Below are positions 42,761 through 54,914 of a stretch of 64,000 bases of DNA, piece after piece; position 1 is the stretch's first letter, and each line of letters opens with the position of its first letter. Both the position numbers and the translations under genes were made by a program. Origin of the DNA: Seohaeicola_A nanhaiensis (GTDB lineage Bacteria > Pseudomonadota > Alphaproteobacteria > Rhodobacterales > Rhodobacteraceae); contig NZ_JBHSGI010000033.1 of assembly GCF_042654245.1 (NCBI RefSeq), positions 1 to 64,000 of the forward strand, written 5' to 3'. The notes beneath the pieces are model-generated. The model was not told where the DNA came from and made no database searches. It saw nothing but the letters and a program-made list of their open reading frames with translations.

Positions 42761-43500
42761 TGGCCTATGCGTTTCAATGGATCCGGTCGCTGATCTTCAT
42801 CGTGACGATCTATGCCGGGATGCTGGTTCTGGGCATCGTCTTTGCCCCCTTCGCGCTGTTCACGCGCGAGGCGGCCTTCATGGCCTGCAAGAGCTTCTGC
42901 GTCTGGACGCGGTGGAACGCGCGCTGGATGATCGGGCTGCGCACCGAGGTGCGGGGGCCGGTGCCGGAGGGCGAGGTGATCGTCGCGGCCAAGCACCAGT
43001 CGTTCCTGGATATCCTGCTGATCTTCCAGACCGTGCCGCGCGCAAAGTTCATCATGAAGAAAGAGCTGATGTGGACGCCGATCATCGGGCTGTATGCCAA
43101 GCGGGTCGGCTGCATTCCGGTGGACCGGGGCCGGAAGGGCGCGGCGATTGCGAAGATGGTGAAGGACGTGGCGAAGGAATTCACCGATCCCGGCCAGCTG
43201 GTGATCTATCCGCAGGGCACCCGTGTCGCGCCGGGCGCCAAGCTGCCCTACAAGGCAGGGACGGCGGTGCTGTACGAGGCGCTGGCCGAGCCATGTTATC
43301 CGGCGGCGACCAATGTGGGGCTGTTCTGGCCGCGCAAAGGCATCCTGCGCAAGCCGGGGCTGGCGGTGGTGGAGTTCCTGGACCCGATGCCGCCGGGAAT
43401 GGCGCGCGCGGCCTTCATGGCCGAGCTTGAATCGCGGATCGAGACCCGGTCGGACATGCTGATGAAGGAGGCCGGATTTGACCCAGAGCGCCTACGTTGA
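42760..43500 (+). CDS. 1-acyl-sn-glycerol-3-phosphate acyltransferase (PlsC-like)
   Basis: A 246-residue membrane-bound acyltransferase. An N-terminal helix (LIFIVTIYAGMLVLGIVFAP) precedes AAKHQSFLDILL (the catalytic H-x4-D), PVDRGRKGAA and VIYPQGTRVAPG, the PlsC motifs. It would make phosphatidic acid. The usual NHxxxxD is KHQSFLD here. Its ATG shares one base with the ftsX stop. Confidence 0.9.
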   Translation: MAYAFQWIRSLIFIVTIYAGMLVLGIVFAPFALFTREAAFMACKSFCVWTRWNARWMIGLRTEVRGPVPEGEVIVAAKHQSFLDILLIFQTVPRAKFIMKKELMWTPIIGLYAKRVGCIPVDRGRKGAAIAKMVKDVAKEFTDPGQLVIYPQGTRVAPGAKLPYKAGTAVLYEALAEPCYPAATNVGLFWPRKGILRKPGLAVVEFLDPMPPGMARAAFMAELESRIETRSDMLMKEAGFDPERLR

Positions 43501-44092
43501 GGATATCGCCTCGCTGGAAGCGCTGTATGGCACGCCGCCCCAGGCGGCGCTGGTCAAGGTCGCCCGGCGGATGACGCCGGCCTATCGGCGGTGGATCATG
43601 GAATCGCGGCTTTGCGTGCTGTCGACGGTCGGGCCCGAGGGCACCGACGGCAGCCCGCGCGGCGACGAGGGGCCGGTGGTGGCAGAGCTGGATCCGGGAA
43701 CGCTGGCGATGCCGGACTGGCATGGCAACAACAGGCTGGATTCGCTGCGCAATATCGTGCGGGACGGGCGGGTGTCGCTGATGTTCATGGTGCCGGGATC
43801 GGCCAATGTGATGCGGGTGAACGGCACCGCGCGGCTGAGCACGGATGAGGCTTTGCGCCGGCTGTTCGAGAAGAAGGGGCGGCTGCCGACGACGGTGATC
43901 GTGATCGCCATAGCCGAGATCTACAGCCAGTGCGCCCGGGCGCTGCTGCGGTCGGGCACCTGGGGCGACGTGCAACCGCCCGAGGGGCTGCCGACCTCGG
44001 GGCAGATCCTGACCGAGATGACGAATGGCGGCATCGACGGCGACGCCTACGATCAGGCCTGGCCGGCGCGGGCGGCGCAGACGATGTGGTGA
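43478..44092 (+). CDS. PPOX-class FMN-dependent flavoprotein, MSMEG_1061 type
   Basis: A 204-residue split-barrel protein starting with TTG, preceded by AAGGAGG (43465-43471). ESRLCVLSTVGPEGTDGSPR and ALPDWHGNNRLDSLRNIVRD-like sequence near residue 85 (TLAMPDWHGNNRLDSLRNIV) match the pyridoxamine-5'-phosphate-oxidase-like family of MSMEG_1061. Members bind FMN and their substrates are unknown. It overlaps the acyltransferase gene by 23 bp. Confidence 0.83.
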   Translation: MTQSAYVEDIASLEALYGTPPQAALVKVARRMTPAYRRWIMESRLCVLSTVGPEGTDGSPRGDEGPVVAELDPGTLAMPDWHGNNRLDSLRNIVRDGRVSLMFMVPGSANVMRVNGTARLSTDEALRRLFEKKGRLPTTVIVIAIAEIYSQCARALLRSGTWGDVQPPEGLPTSGQILTEMTNGGIDGDAYDQAWPARAAQTMW

Positions 44093-44452
44093 TCAGCCGT
44101 TGACCGGCGGCAGGGTGATGCGCGTCGGTTGTGGCGGCGCGGGGTCCGGGTGAGAGAGCCGGGCCAGCGCGATGATGACGATCACGAGGATCACCAGCAG
44201 GCCGGCCACCAGCGCGGGCAGGCGCACCAGCCAGCGGCGCAGCGGCGCGTGGTCCTGGTTGCGCCCGGCCAGCCAGACGGCGGAGGCAAAGGCGCCCGCG
44301 ACGATCTGCCAGCCGAAGAAGGCCATCAGCCGGTTCAGGCCGCGGGTGAAGCCGTCGCCCGCGCTTTCGATGCTGAGGAAGGCCGCGACGGAGGCGGCAT
44401 AGGCCAGCGCCCAGCCGGCCAGAAGCACCCAGATCAGCGCCTTGCGGGTCAT
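44093..44452 (-). CDS. small membrane protein, unknown function
   Basis: A 119-residue protein with three hydrophobic helices (about residues 5-27, 42-60 and 80-100) and a Pro-rich C-terminus. The N-terminus ALIWVLLAGWALAYAASVAA is a helix or an uncleaved signal. It overlaps the N-acetyltransferase gene by 4 bp on the same strand, so the two are coupled. I do not recognise a family. Confidence 0.7.
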   Translation of the reverse strand: MTRKALIWVLLAGWALAYAASVAAFLSIESAGDGFTRGLNRLMAFFGWQIVAGAFASAVWLAGRNQDHAPLRRWLVRLPALVAGLLVILVIVIIALARLSHPDPAPPQPTRITLPPVNG

Positions 44453-45255
44453 TGTGGCGCCGCTTCGATCCGCGCCCAGGCGGGGCGCAGGATGTCGTCG
44501 CCGATGGCGAGGTTCAGGCGGTCGCGGACCAGCGTGGCGAAGGCGGCGAAATCGGGCAGGGGCGCGCGGGTCTGAGTGTCGGGGCCGTGCAGCGTGACCA
44601 TGCGGTCGAAGACGCCGATGCGGGTGGCGCCGTCGTAGCCCGCGAGCATCAGGTGGTTGGGGAAGACGGTCATCGGCCAGTTGGCGCAGAGCCAGTTGGC
44701 GGCCTGCAGCTCGGTCTCGCCCATGAAGGCGTCGTCGAAGCCGTAGAGCGAAGCCCAGCTGTCGCCGTTCAGACGCTCGACCACGGTTTCGCCGCTGATC
44801 GGGTCGCTCACCAGCCGGTAGGTGCCGTTGGGCGCCTCCTGCGGGCCGGTGAGGCCGATTTCCAGCGGGGCGAGGGGGCTGTGGCCGCCAAAGCCCGCGT
44901 CGGCGAGCCAGTCGCGACCCTCCAGCGTGACGCGAAGTACGAGGTGGGTGCGCGCGCCGCCCTGGGGGGCGCCGTTGCGGACGCGGCCCAGCGTCGGGCG
45001 GAGGTCATAGCCAAGGGCGGTGAGGGCGGCGGCGAAGAGGCCGTTCAGCTCGAAACAATAGCCACCGCGCTGGCGGCGCACCAGCTTTTCGAAGGTCGCC
45101 GAGAGGTCGGGCGTGATGCCGAGAAACGGGTCGAAGGTTTCGAAGGGGATCGCCCGCATCTGCGCCACTTGCAGAGCGCAGAGCGCGGCCACGGAGGGCG
45201 CGGAAATGTCCGCGCCCACACGGGCCCGCCAGGCGTCGAGATCGAACCCCTGCAT
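44449..45255 (-). CDS. arylamine N-acetyltransferase
   Basis: NAT transfers an acetyl group from acetyl-CoA to arylamines and hydrazines. The 268-residue protein has the Cys-His-Asp triad at C67 (RQRGGYCFELN), H104 (GARTHLVLRV) and D119 (DWLADAGFGG). RAIPFETFDPFLG near residue 34 is a family motif. It lies 6 bp after the lpd stop on the same strand, so it may be transcribed with the TCA cluster. Confidence 0.94.
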   Translation of the reverse strand: MQGFDLDAWRARVGADISAPSVAALCALQVAQMRAIPFETFDPFLGITPDLSATFEKLVRRQRGGYCFELNGLFAAALTALGYDLRPTLGRVRNGAPQGGARTHLVLRVTLEGRDWLADAGFGGHSPLAPLEIGLTGPQEAPNGTYRLVSDPISGETVVERLNGDSWASLYGFDDAFMGETELQAANWLCANWPMTVFPNHLMLAGYDGATRIGVFDRMVTLHGPDTQTRAPLPDFAAFATLVRDRLNLAIGDDILRPAWARIEAAPQ

Positions 45256-45261
45256 CGCGGA

Positions 45262-46650
<1,389 letters not shown>

Positions 46651-46678
46651 GGGTCAGGTTCCTTTGTCTGGTCGGGGA

Positions 46679-46741
46679 GGGGGCGCCGCCCCCCGCCGCC
46701 CTGCGGGCGACTCCCCCGGAATATTTTTGAAGAGAAGAAGC
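46679..46741. repeat. GC-rich palindromic intergenic element
   Basis: Between the MAPEG gene and lpdA, GGGGGCGCCGCCCCC (46679-46693) and GCCC-TGC-GGGC form adjacent hairpins, followed by ACTCCCCCGG and an AATATTTTTGAAG tail. From memory, very similar hairpin-plus-tail elements recur between genes in Rhodobacteraceae genomes. It may act as a terminator on the plus strand or as a small repeated element. Confidence 0.5.
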
Positions 46742-46742
46742 A

Positions 46743-47132
46743 TCAGGTCAGCGCCGCCAGAAGCATGAGGACCGTCGCCGCGAGGCCGACGGTCCAGACC
46801 GCGGAGCGCCAGGGCGAGAGGCCGAACAGATAGGCCGGAACGTAGAGCAGGCGCGCGGCGAGGTAAACCCAGGCGCAGGCGGCGGTGAGCGCGGTGGACT
46901 GGCCGCCGAGGGTGACGACGACGACGGCCAGGGTGAAGAGGATCAGCCCTTCGAAATGGTTGTTGAGCGCGCGCTGGGCGCGGCCGGCGTAGCCGGTGAG
47001 CTGGCGCGGTTCGTCGCGGGGCCCCAGCGCGTAGCGGCTGCCGACCTGGCGGTTGGCGAGGATCGAATAGAGCAGGAACTGGGCGACTTGCAGCAGGCCG
47101 GCCAGCGCCAGCGCGGTGAGTTCGGCGGTCAT
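46743..47132 (-). CDS. MAPEG family membrane protein
   Basis: A 129-residue protein with four helices. ALGPRDEPRQLTGYAGRAQR AND RALNNHFEGLILF contain the conserved RAxNNxxE-type motif of the MAPEG (glutathione/eicosanoid) superfamily. Bacterial members are mostly uncharacterised. The ATG at 47132 is chosen because the upstream extension (Pro/Arg rich) is not membrane-like. It lies between sucB and lpdA. Confidence 0.85.
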   Translation of the reverse strand: MTAELTALALAGLLQVAQFLLYSILANRQVGSRYALGPRDEPRQLTGYAGRAQRALNNHFEGLILFTLAVVVVTLGGQSTALTAACAWVYLAARLLYVPAYLFGLSPWRSAVWTVGLAATVLMLLAALT

Positions 47133-47172
47133 GGCGCGGGCCGGGGGCGCGGGAGGGTCATTGCGGGGCCCC

Positions 47173-47412
47173 TCACGCCGTCTTGAGGAACCGGGCGCGC
47201 GCGCCGCTGCCAAGCGCCGCTTCCTTGTCGAGCCAGGCCTGGGCGCGGGCGCGGTCGTTGACCTCGAACAGGCAGGTGATGGCGCTGGCGTCATCGGCGC
47301 CGCGCCACATCTGGAGCAGGGTCAGCCCGGCGTTCGAGCGGTTTTCGGCATCGGCGTCGAAGGCGGATTGCCAGTCGGCGCCGGTGGCGGTGAAGTCGAT
47401 GAGCAGTTGCAT
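47173..47412 (-). CDS. small conserved protein, alpha+beta barrel type suspected
   Basis: A 79-residue protein, MQLLIDFTATGADWQSAFDA and then LTLLQMWRGADDASAITCLF with EVNDRARAQAWLD. The strand-helix-strand-strand-helix order resembles dimeric alpha+beta barrel (ABM-like) domains. No signal or membrane segment is present. It sits between sucB and the MAPEG gene; a palindromic element lies just upstream. Function unknown. Confidence 0.65.
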   Translation of the reverse strand: MQLLIDFTATGADWQSAFDADAENRSNAGLTLLQMWRGADDASAITCLFEVNDRARAQAWLDKEAALGSGARARFLKTA

Positions 47413-47431
47413 GGTTTTGGTCCTCCGGTTC

Positions 47432-47480
47432 GGCGGGACAGGCCCCGCCCTACGCATATGTAGGGCGGGTTCTTCCCGCC
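47432..47480. repeat. palindromic element with nested hairpins
   Basis: CCCGCCCTAC (47444-47453), GCATAT and GTAGGGCGGG (47460-47469) form a perfect 10-bp stem. Each arm can also pair outward: GGCGGG (47432-47437) with CCCGCC (47444-47449), and GGCGGG (47464-47469) with CCCGCC (47475-47480). The result is a two-state cruciform-like element between sucB and the next gene. Confidence 0.8.
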
Positions 47481-47487
47481 GCCCGTT

Positions 47488-48998
<1,511 letters not shown>

Positions 48999-49002
<4 letters not shown>

Positions 49003-51959
49003 GCGTTGGTTCCTTCAATGGTCAGCGCTTCGTCGACGAGCGCCGCTTGCTGGGTCTTGTGCTGGCTCGCGAGGCCGGTGGCCGGGCTGGCCGAGGTCGC
49101 GCGGCCGACGTAGCGGGGGCGTTGCGACGTGGCGCCGATGCGGTTCAGCACCCATTCGATATTGGGTTCGATGAAGCTCCACGCGCCCTGGTTCTTGGGC
49201 TCTTCCTGGCACCAGACCATGTCTGCGCCCTTGAAGCGTTCCAGTTCCTTCACGAGGCTGATGGCCGGGAAGGGATAGAACTGTTCGATGCGCAGCAGGT
49301 AGACGTCGTCGATGCCGCGGGCGTCGCGTTCCTCGAGCAGGTCGAAGTAGACCTTGCCCGAGCACATCACCACGCGGCGGATCTTGTCGTCGGCCTTGAG
49401 CTTGGTGTCCGAATTGCCCTTCTGCGCGTCGTCCCAGAGGACGCGGTGGAAGCTGGAGCCGGTGGTGAAATCCTCTGTCTCGGAAATTGCCAGCTTGTGG
49501 CGCAGCAGCGACTTGGGCGTCATCAGGATGAGCGGCTTGCGGAAGCTGCGGTGGATCTGGCGACGCAAGATGTGGAAGTAGTTGGCCGGAGTCGTGCAGT
49601 TGGCGACGATCCAGTTGTCCTGGCCGCACATTTGCAGGAAGCGTTCGAGCCGGGCGGAGGAGTGTTCCGGGCCCTGGCCTTCGTAGCCATGGGGCAGCAG
49701 GCAGACGAGGCCCGACATGCGCAGCCACTTGCTTTCGCCCGAGCTGATGAACTGGTCGAACATGATCTGCGCGCCGTTGGCGAAATCGCCGAACTGTGCC
49801 TCCCACATCACCAGCGCGTTGGGTTCGGCCAGCGAATAGCCGTATTCGAAGCCGAGCACCGCGTATTCCGAGAGCATCGAGTCGATGACCTCGTAATGGG
49901 CCTGGCCGTCGCGGACGTGGTTCAGCGGGTAGTAGCGTTCTTCGGTGTCCTGGTTGATCAGGCCCGAGTGGCGCTGGCTGAAGGTGCCACGGGTGGCGTC
50001 CTGGCCGGCGAGGCGGACGCGGTAGCCTTCGGTCAGGAGCGAGCCGAAGGCCAGCGCCTCGCCCGTGGCCCAATCGAACCCCTTGCCGGTCGAGAACATC
50101 TCTTTCTTGGTCTCGAGCAGGCGTTCCACCGTCTTGTGCAGCGGGAAGCCCTCGGGCGCGCGGGTCAGCGCCTGGCCGATTTCCTTCAACGTCTTCTTGG
50201 TGATCGCGGTTTCGCCGCGGACGTATTCTTCCTTGTTCTTGTCCAGATGCTTCCAGCGCCCGTCCAGCCAGTCGGCCTTGTTGGGGCGATAGTCCTTGGC
50301 GGCCTCGAATTCCTCGTTCAGGCGGGCCTGGAAGGCGGCCTTCATGTCCTCGATCTCGCCCTCGGGGATCAGGCCGTCTTTCACCAGCCGGTCGGTGTAG
50401 AGGCTGAGGGTCGTCTTGTGGCCCTTGATCCGCTTATACATGATCGGGTTGGTGAACATCGGCTCGTCGCCTTCGTTGTGACCGAAGCGGCGATAGCAGA
50501 AGATGTCGATGACCACGTCCTTGTGGAACTTCTGGCGGAATTCGGTCGCCACCTTGGCGGCGTGGACCACGGCCTCGGGGTCGTCGCCGTTGACGTGGAA
50601 GATCGGCGCCTCGACCATGAGGGCGATGTCGGTCGGATAGGGCGAGCTGCGCGAGAAGTGCGGCGCGGTGGTGAAGCCGATCTGGTTGTTGACGATCAGG
50701 TGCATCGTCCCGCCGGTGCGGTGGCCGCGCAGGCCGGAGAGGCCGAAGCCCTCGGCCACGACGCCCTGGCCGGCAAAGGCGGCGTCGCCGTGCAGCAGGA
50801 TCGGCAGAACCCGGGTGCGGTCGCTGTCGTTCAGCTGGTCCTGCTTGGCGCGGGCCTTGCCCAGCACCACGGGGTTCACTGCCTCGAGGTGGCTCGGGTT
50901 GGCGGTCAGCGAGAGGTGCACCTTGTTGCCGTCGAATTCACGGTCCGAGGAGGCGCCGAGGTGGTATTTCACGTCGCCCGATCCGTCGACGTCCTCGGGC
51001 TTGGAACTGCCGCCCTGGAATTCGTTGAAGATGGCGCGATAGGGCTTCTGCATCACGTTGGCCAGCACGCTGAGCCGGCCGCGGTGGGGCATCCCGATGA
51101 TGATTTCCTGCACCCCCAGCGCGCCGCCGCGCTTGATGATCTGCTCCATCGCGGGAATCAGCGCCTCGCCCCCGTCGAGACCGAAGCGCTTGGTGCCCAT
51201 GAACTTCACATGGCAGAACTTTTCGAAGCCCTCTGCCTCAACCATCTTGTTCAGGATCGCCTTGCGGCCCTCGCGGGTGAAGGTGATTTCCTTGTCGAAT
51301 CCTTCGATACGCTCTTTCAGCCAGCCGGCCTGTTCGGGGTCGGAGATATGCATGTATTGCAGCGCGAAGGTGCCGCAGTAGGTGCGTTTCACGATCTCGA
51401 CGATCTGGCGCATCGAGGCGACCTGGAGGCCCAGGACGTTGTCGATGAAGATCGGCCGGTCCATGTCGGCCTCGGTGAAGCCGTAGGATTTCGGGTCGAG
51501 CTCGGGGTGGGGGTTCTGGTCGCGCATCCCCAGCGGGTCGAGGTCGGCGACGAGGTGGCCACGGATGCGATAGGCGCGGATCAGCATGAGCGCGCGCACG
51601 GAATCGAGCACCGCGCGCTTGATCTGCGCATCGGAGACAACCGCGCCGGCGTCGGCGGCCTTGGCCGCGATCTTCTTGCCCGCGGCCTTCGCCTCGGTCG
51701 GCGCCCATTCCCCGGTGAGCGCGGCGGTGAGGTCGTCGTTCGGCACCGGCGGCCAGTCGGGGCGGGCCCAGGAGGGGCCCTGCGCCTCGGCCTGCACGTC
51801 CGTCCCGGCATCGCCCAGCGCGCGGAAGAACTCGGCCCAGGCGGCGTCCACCGCGCTCGGGTCGCCGGCATATTGGGCGTAGAGCTGCTCCAGATATTCG
51901 GCATTCGCCCCCTGCATGAAGGAGGAGGCGTGGAATTGGGCGTTGTTCTGTTCGGTCAT
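48999..51959 (-). CDS. sucA: 2-oxoglutarate dehydrogenase E1
   Basis: The 986-residue thiamine diphosphate enzyme decarboxylates 2-oxoglutarate and succinylates the E2 lipoyl group. FLRALGDAGTD near residue 45 follows the N-terminal E2-binding segment (SFMQGANAEYLEQLY). IIGMPHRGRLSVLANVMQKP, GDAAFAGQGVVAEGFGLS and QRHSGLINQDTEERYYPLNH are family landmarks. Length is typical. sucB follows with a 4-bp overlap. Confidence 0.97.
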
Positions 51960-52103
51960 GGGGTCACCTCTTGGGGGTTGGGACCGTTCGGGTTGGACAG
52001 AGGGGTGGAGGGGGAAGGGCGCGGCCGCGCACGCAGGACGATCCGGCCGGGCCCAAGGGCCCTGTGCCGTCCGATCGTCCCGCGCGCTGCGATGGCATCC
52101 GGC

Positions 52104-52991
52104 TTACCCCAGGTCGATGGCCTTGAGCACGGCCTCGCCGAGGCCCGCCGGGCTGTCGGCGACCACGATGCCGGCCGACTTCATGGCTTCGATCTTGCTC
52201 TCGGCGTCGCCCTTGCCGCCGGCGACGATGGCGCCCGCGTGGCCCATGCGACGGCCCGGAGGGGCGGTGCGGCCGGCGATGAAACCGGCGGTCGGCTTCC
52301 AGCGGCCCTTCTTGCGCTCGTCGGCCAGGAACTGCGCGGCTTCCTCTTCGGCCGAACCGCCGATTTCGCCGATCATGATGATCGACTGGGTTTCGGGGTC
52401 GGCCAGGAACATCTCCAGCACGTCGATGTGTTCGGTGCCCTTGATCGGGTCGCCGCCGATGCCGACGGCCGAGGACTGGCCGAGGCCCGCGTCCGAGGTC
52501 TGCTTGACCGCCTCATAGGTCAGGGTACCCGAGCGGGACACGACGCCGACCGAGCCGCGCTTGTGGATGTGTCCGGGCATGATGCCGATCTTGCAGGCGC
52601 CGGGCGTGATGACGCCGGGGCAGTTCGGCCCGATGAGGCGCGACTTGGAGGTCTGCAGCGCGGCCTTGACCTTCATCATGTCGAGCACCGGGATGCCCTC
52701 GGTGATGCAGATGATCAGCGGCATCTCGGCGTCGATGGCTTCCAGGATGGAATCCGCGGCGAACGGCGGCGGCACGTAGATCACGCTGGCGTTCGCGCCG
52801 GTGACATCCATCGCCTCGTGGACCGAGTTGTAGACCGGCAGGTCGAGGTGGGTTGTGCCGCCCTTTCCGGGTGTCACGCCGCCGACCATCTTGGTGCCAT
52901 AGGCGATGGCCTGTTCGGTGTGGAAGGTCCCCTGGCTGCCGGTGATGCCCTGGCAGATGACCTTGGTGTTTTCGTTGACGAGTACGGCCAT
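52104..52991 (-). CDS. sucD: succinyl-CoA synthetase alpha subunit
   Basis: SucD carries the phosphohistidine and CoA site. The 295-residue protein starts AVLVNENTKVICQGITGSQG, has GPNCPGVITPG near residue 121 and RRMGHAGAIVAGGKG with the phosphorylated H251. GGAG lies upstream of ATG 52991; a longer frame upstream adds an unlikely MKTEGAE leader. It is separated from its partner sucC by a small secreted protein gene. Confidence 0.97.
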   Translation of the reverse strand: MAVLVNENTKVICQGITGSQGTFHTEQAIAYGTKMVGGVTPGKGGTTHLDLPVYNSVHEAMDVTGANASVIYVPPPFAADSILEAIDAEMPLIICITEGIPVLDMMKVKAALQTSKSRLIGPNCPGVITPGACKIGIMPGHIHKRGSVGVVSRSGTLTYEAVKQTSDAGLGQSSAVGIGGDPIKGTEHIDVLEMFLADPETQSIIMIGEIGGSAEEEAAQFLADERKKGRWKPTAGFIAGRTAPPGRRMGHAGAIVAGGKGDAESKIEAMKSAGIVVADSPAGLGEAVLKAIDLG

Positions 52992-53087
52992 TTCGGCTCC
53001 TTCGGTTTTCACTGCTGCGTCACCGGGGTGACGAATTTTTGTTTTGGCACCGGCGTCTTAGGTCAGCCGGCGATGATTGGTTGACCG

Positions 53088-53552
53088 CTAACGCTTCGTG
53101 ATCGAGACATCGACAAAGTTGGTCAAAAGCGGGTTGATTTTAATGATCGCAGGTTGGCCATTGATCGTCACCTCGATTGAAGTTCTGCGGCCCTTGCGGC
53201 TCGCGTGGCTGACTGATTTCCCAGATTTCGCCAGTGCTCGTAACACGGACTCGCCCGCATCTACCGGGTCGAGACCATATGCGAAGATACCACAGGGACG
53301 ACCTTCTGACTTCTGCACACGCCCATGGAGGACGTGCGACCCCCAAGTGCCATCCTTTTGCGCCTGCATTCCCACCGCGGCAAAAGCGCGGGGAATTTCA
53401 GCGTAGTTCGGAAAAGCGGCAACGCACGTGTCCATGAAGGCCGATACCAATGTCGACATATCCGCACCGTCACTGGCCGCAGTCCGCTCAGCAGCGGACA
53501 GCGTTGCTGCTCCACTGAGCGCCGTTGCCAATGTCAGTGCGGTCAGTCTCAC
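53088..53552 (-). CDS. secreted protein inserted between sucC and sucD
   Basis: A 154-residue protein with a signal peptide, RLTALTLATALSGAATLSAA, cut near residue 21. The mature part has FMDTCVAAFPNYAEIPRAFA and GRPCGIFAYGLDPVDAGESV, with two cysteines likely paired in the periplasm. Its start overlaps the sucC stop by 4 bp, so it is translationally coupled to a central-metabolism gene despite being exported. Its codons have more A/T than sucC or sucD. Function unknown. Confidence 0.7.
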   Translation of the reverse strand: MRLTALTLATALSGAATLSAAERTAASDGADMSTLVSAFMDTCVAAFPNYAEIPRAFAAVGMQAQKDGTWGSHVLHGRVQKSEGRPCGIFAYGLDPVDAGESVLRALAKSGKSVSHASRKGRRTSIEVTINGQPAIIKINPLLTNFVDVSITKR

Positions 53553-54742
53553 CCCTTGACCGCCTTGACGATCTTCTCGGCCCCGTCCGACAGGTTGTCG
53601 GCGGCGATGACGTTGAGGCCGGAGGTGGCGATGATCTCCTTGCCCTTCTCGACGTTGGTGCCTTCGAGGCGGACGACCAGAGGGACCTTGAGGCCGACTT
53701 CCTTGACCGCGGCGATCACGCCTTCGGCGATGACGTCGCAGCGCATGATGCCGCCGAAGATGTTGACCAGGATGCCGTTCACGTTCGGGTCGGACGTGAT
53801 GATCTTGAACGCCTCGGTCACCTTCTCTTTGGTGGCGCCGCCGCCGACGTCGAGGAAGTTGGCGGGTTCGGCGCCGTAGAGCTTGATGATGTCCATCGTC
53901 GCCATCGCGAGGCCCGCGCCGTTGACCATGCAGCCGATCTCGCCATCGAGCGCGATGTAGTTCAGGTCATACTTGGAGGCTTCGAGTTCCTTCGGATCCT
54001 CTTCGGTGGTGTCGCGCAGCTCGGCGATGTCGGCGTGGCGATACATCGCGTTGCCGTCGAAGCTGACCTTGGCGTCGAGCACCTTGAGATCGCCGCCGTC
54101 GGTGACGATCAGCGGGTTGATCTCGAGCATCTCCATGTCTTTTTCCAGGAAGGCCTTGTAGAGCAGACCCATCAGCGTGACGCACTGCTTGACCTGCTTG
54201 CCGTCGAGGCCCAGCGAAAAGGCGATGCGGCGGCCGTGGAAGGGCTGGTAGCCGGTGGCCGGATCGACCGAGAAGGACAGGATTTTCTCGGGGGTCGAAT
54301 GGGCCACGTCCTCGATATCCATGCCGCCCTCGGTGGAGGCGACGAAGGAGACGCGGCTGGTCTGGCGGTCAACGAGGAGGGCGAGGTAGAGTTCGCGTTC
54401 GATCCCCGAGCCGTCCTCGATGTAGATGCGGTTGACCTGCTTGCCGGCCGGGCCGGTCTGCTTGGTCACCAGGGTGCGGCCGAGCATCTTCTTGGCCTCT
54501 TCGGCGGCTTCCTCGACGGAGCGGGCCAGGCGCACGCCGCCCTTCTCGCCGGCGTCGGCCTCCTTGAAGGTGCCCTTGCCGCGGCCACCGGCGTGAATCT
54601 GCGCCTTGACCACCCAGAGCGGCCCGTCGAGCGCACCTGCGGCCGTCTTGGCCTCTTCCGCCTTCAGCACAACGCGGCCGTCCGAAACCGGAGCGCCGTA
54701 GCTGCGCAGAAGCGCTTTCGCCTGATATTCGTGGATGTTCAT
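53549..54742 (-). CDS. sucC: succinyl-CoA synthetase beta subunit
   Basis: SucC supplies the ATP-grasp nucleotide site of succinyl-CoA synthetase. The protein (397 residues) starts MNIHEYQAKALLRSYGAPVS, the invariant family opening, has KAQIHAGGRGKGTFK near residue 45 and ends with NIFGGIMRCDVIAEG and VVRLEGTNVEKGKEI. The ATG at 54742 is chosen for that match. Paired GTGATCAC palindromes lie 112-140 bp upstream. Confidence 0.97.
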   Translation of the reverse strand: MNIHEYQAKALLRSYGAPVSDGRVVLKAEEAKTAAGALDGPLWVVKAQIHAGGRGKGTFKEADAGEKGGVRLARSVEEAAEEAKKMLGRTLVTKQTGPAGKQVNRIYIEDGSGIERELYLALLVDRQTSRVSFVASTEGGMDIEDVAHSTPEKILSFSVDPATGYQPFHGRRIAFSLGLDGKQVKQCVTLMGLLYKAFLEKDMEMLEINPLIVTDGGDLKVLDAKVSFDGNAMYRHADIAELRDTTEEDPKELEASKYDLNYIALDGEIGCMVNGAGLAMATMDIIKLYGAEPANFLDVGGGATKEKVTEAFKIITSDPNVNGILVNIFGGIMRCDVIAEGVIAAVKEVGLKVPLVVRLEGTNVEKGKEIIATSGLNVIAADNLSDGAEKIVKAVKG

Positions 54743-54854
54743 GAATTTTGGTCCCGTCGCAGTTGCGTTCGCCAGGGCTATAGCCACCCCGTTGACCGCT
54801 GGTTAAAGCAAAAAATGTCGAAAGTCAGGCGTTGCGCCAGAAAAACCCGGTTTT

Positions 54855-54883
54855 GTGATCACGGCCAGAAATGGTGTGATCAC
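54855..54883 (-). promoter_or_regulatory. paired GTGATCAC palindromes upstream of sucC
   Basis: Two perfect 8-bp palindromes, GTGATCAC at 54855-54862 and 54876-54883, start 21 bp apart (13-bp spacer). The proximal one ends 112 nt before the sucC ATG. The arrangement is repeated upstream of sdhC. It looks like a double operator on one DNA face; the regulator is unknown. Confidence 0.75.
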
Positions 54884-54914
54884 AAAGCCCGGAATTTGGC
54901 GGAATCGCGCCATC

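Noticed and set aside
49047..53084. A 1345-codon open frame opposite sucA and sucD
   Set aside because: It is the mirror of highly biased codons in sucA, sucD and the gap between them. The protein is rich in Gly, Val, His and Asp with no family motif, whereas the minus strand encodes textbook enzymes.
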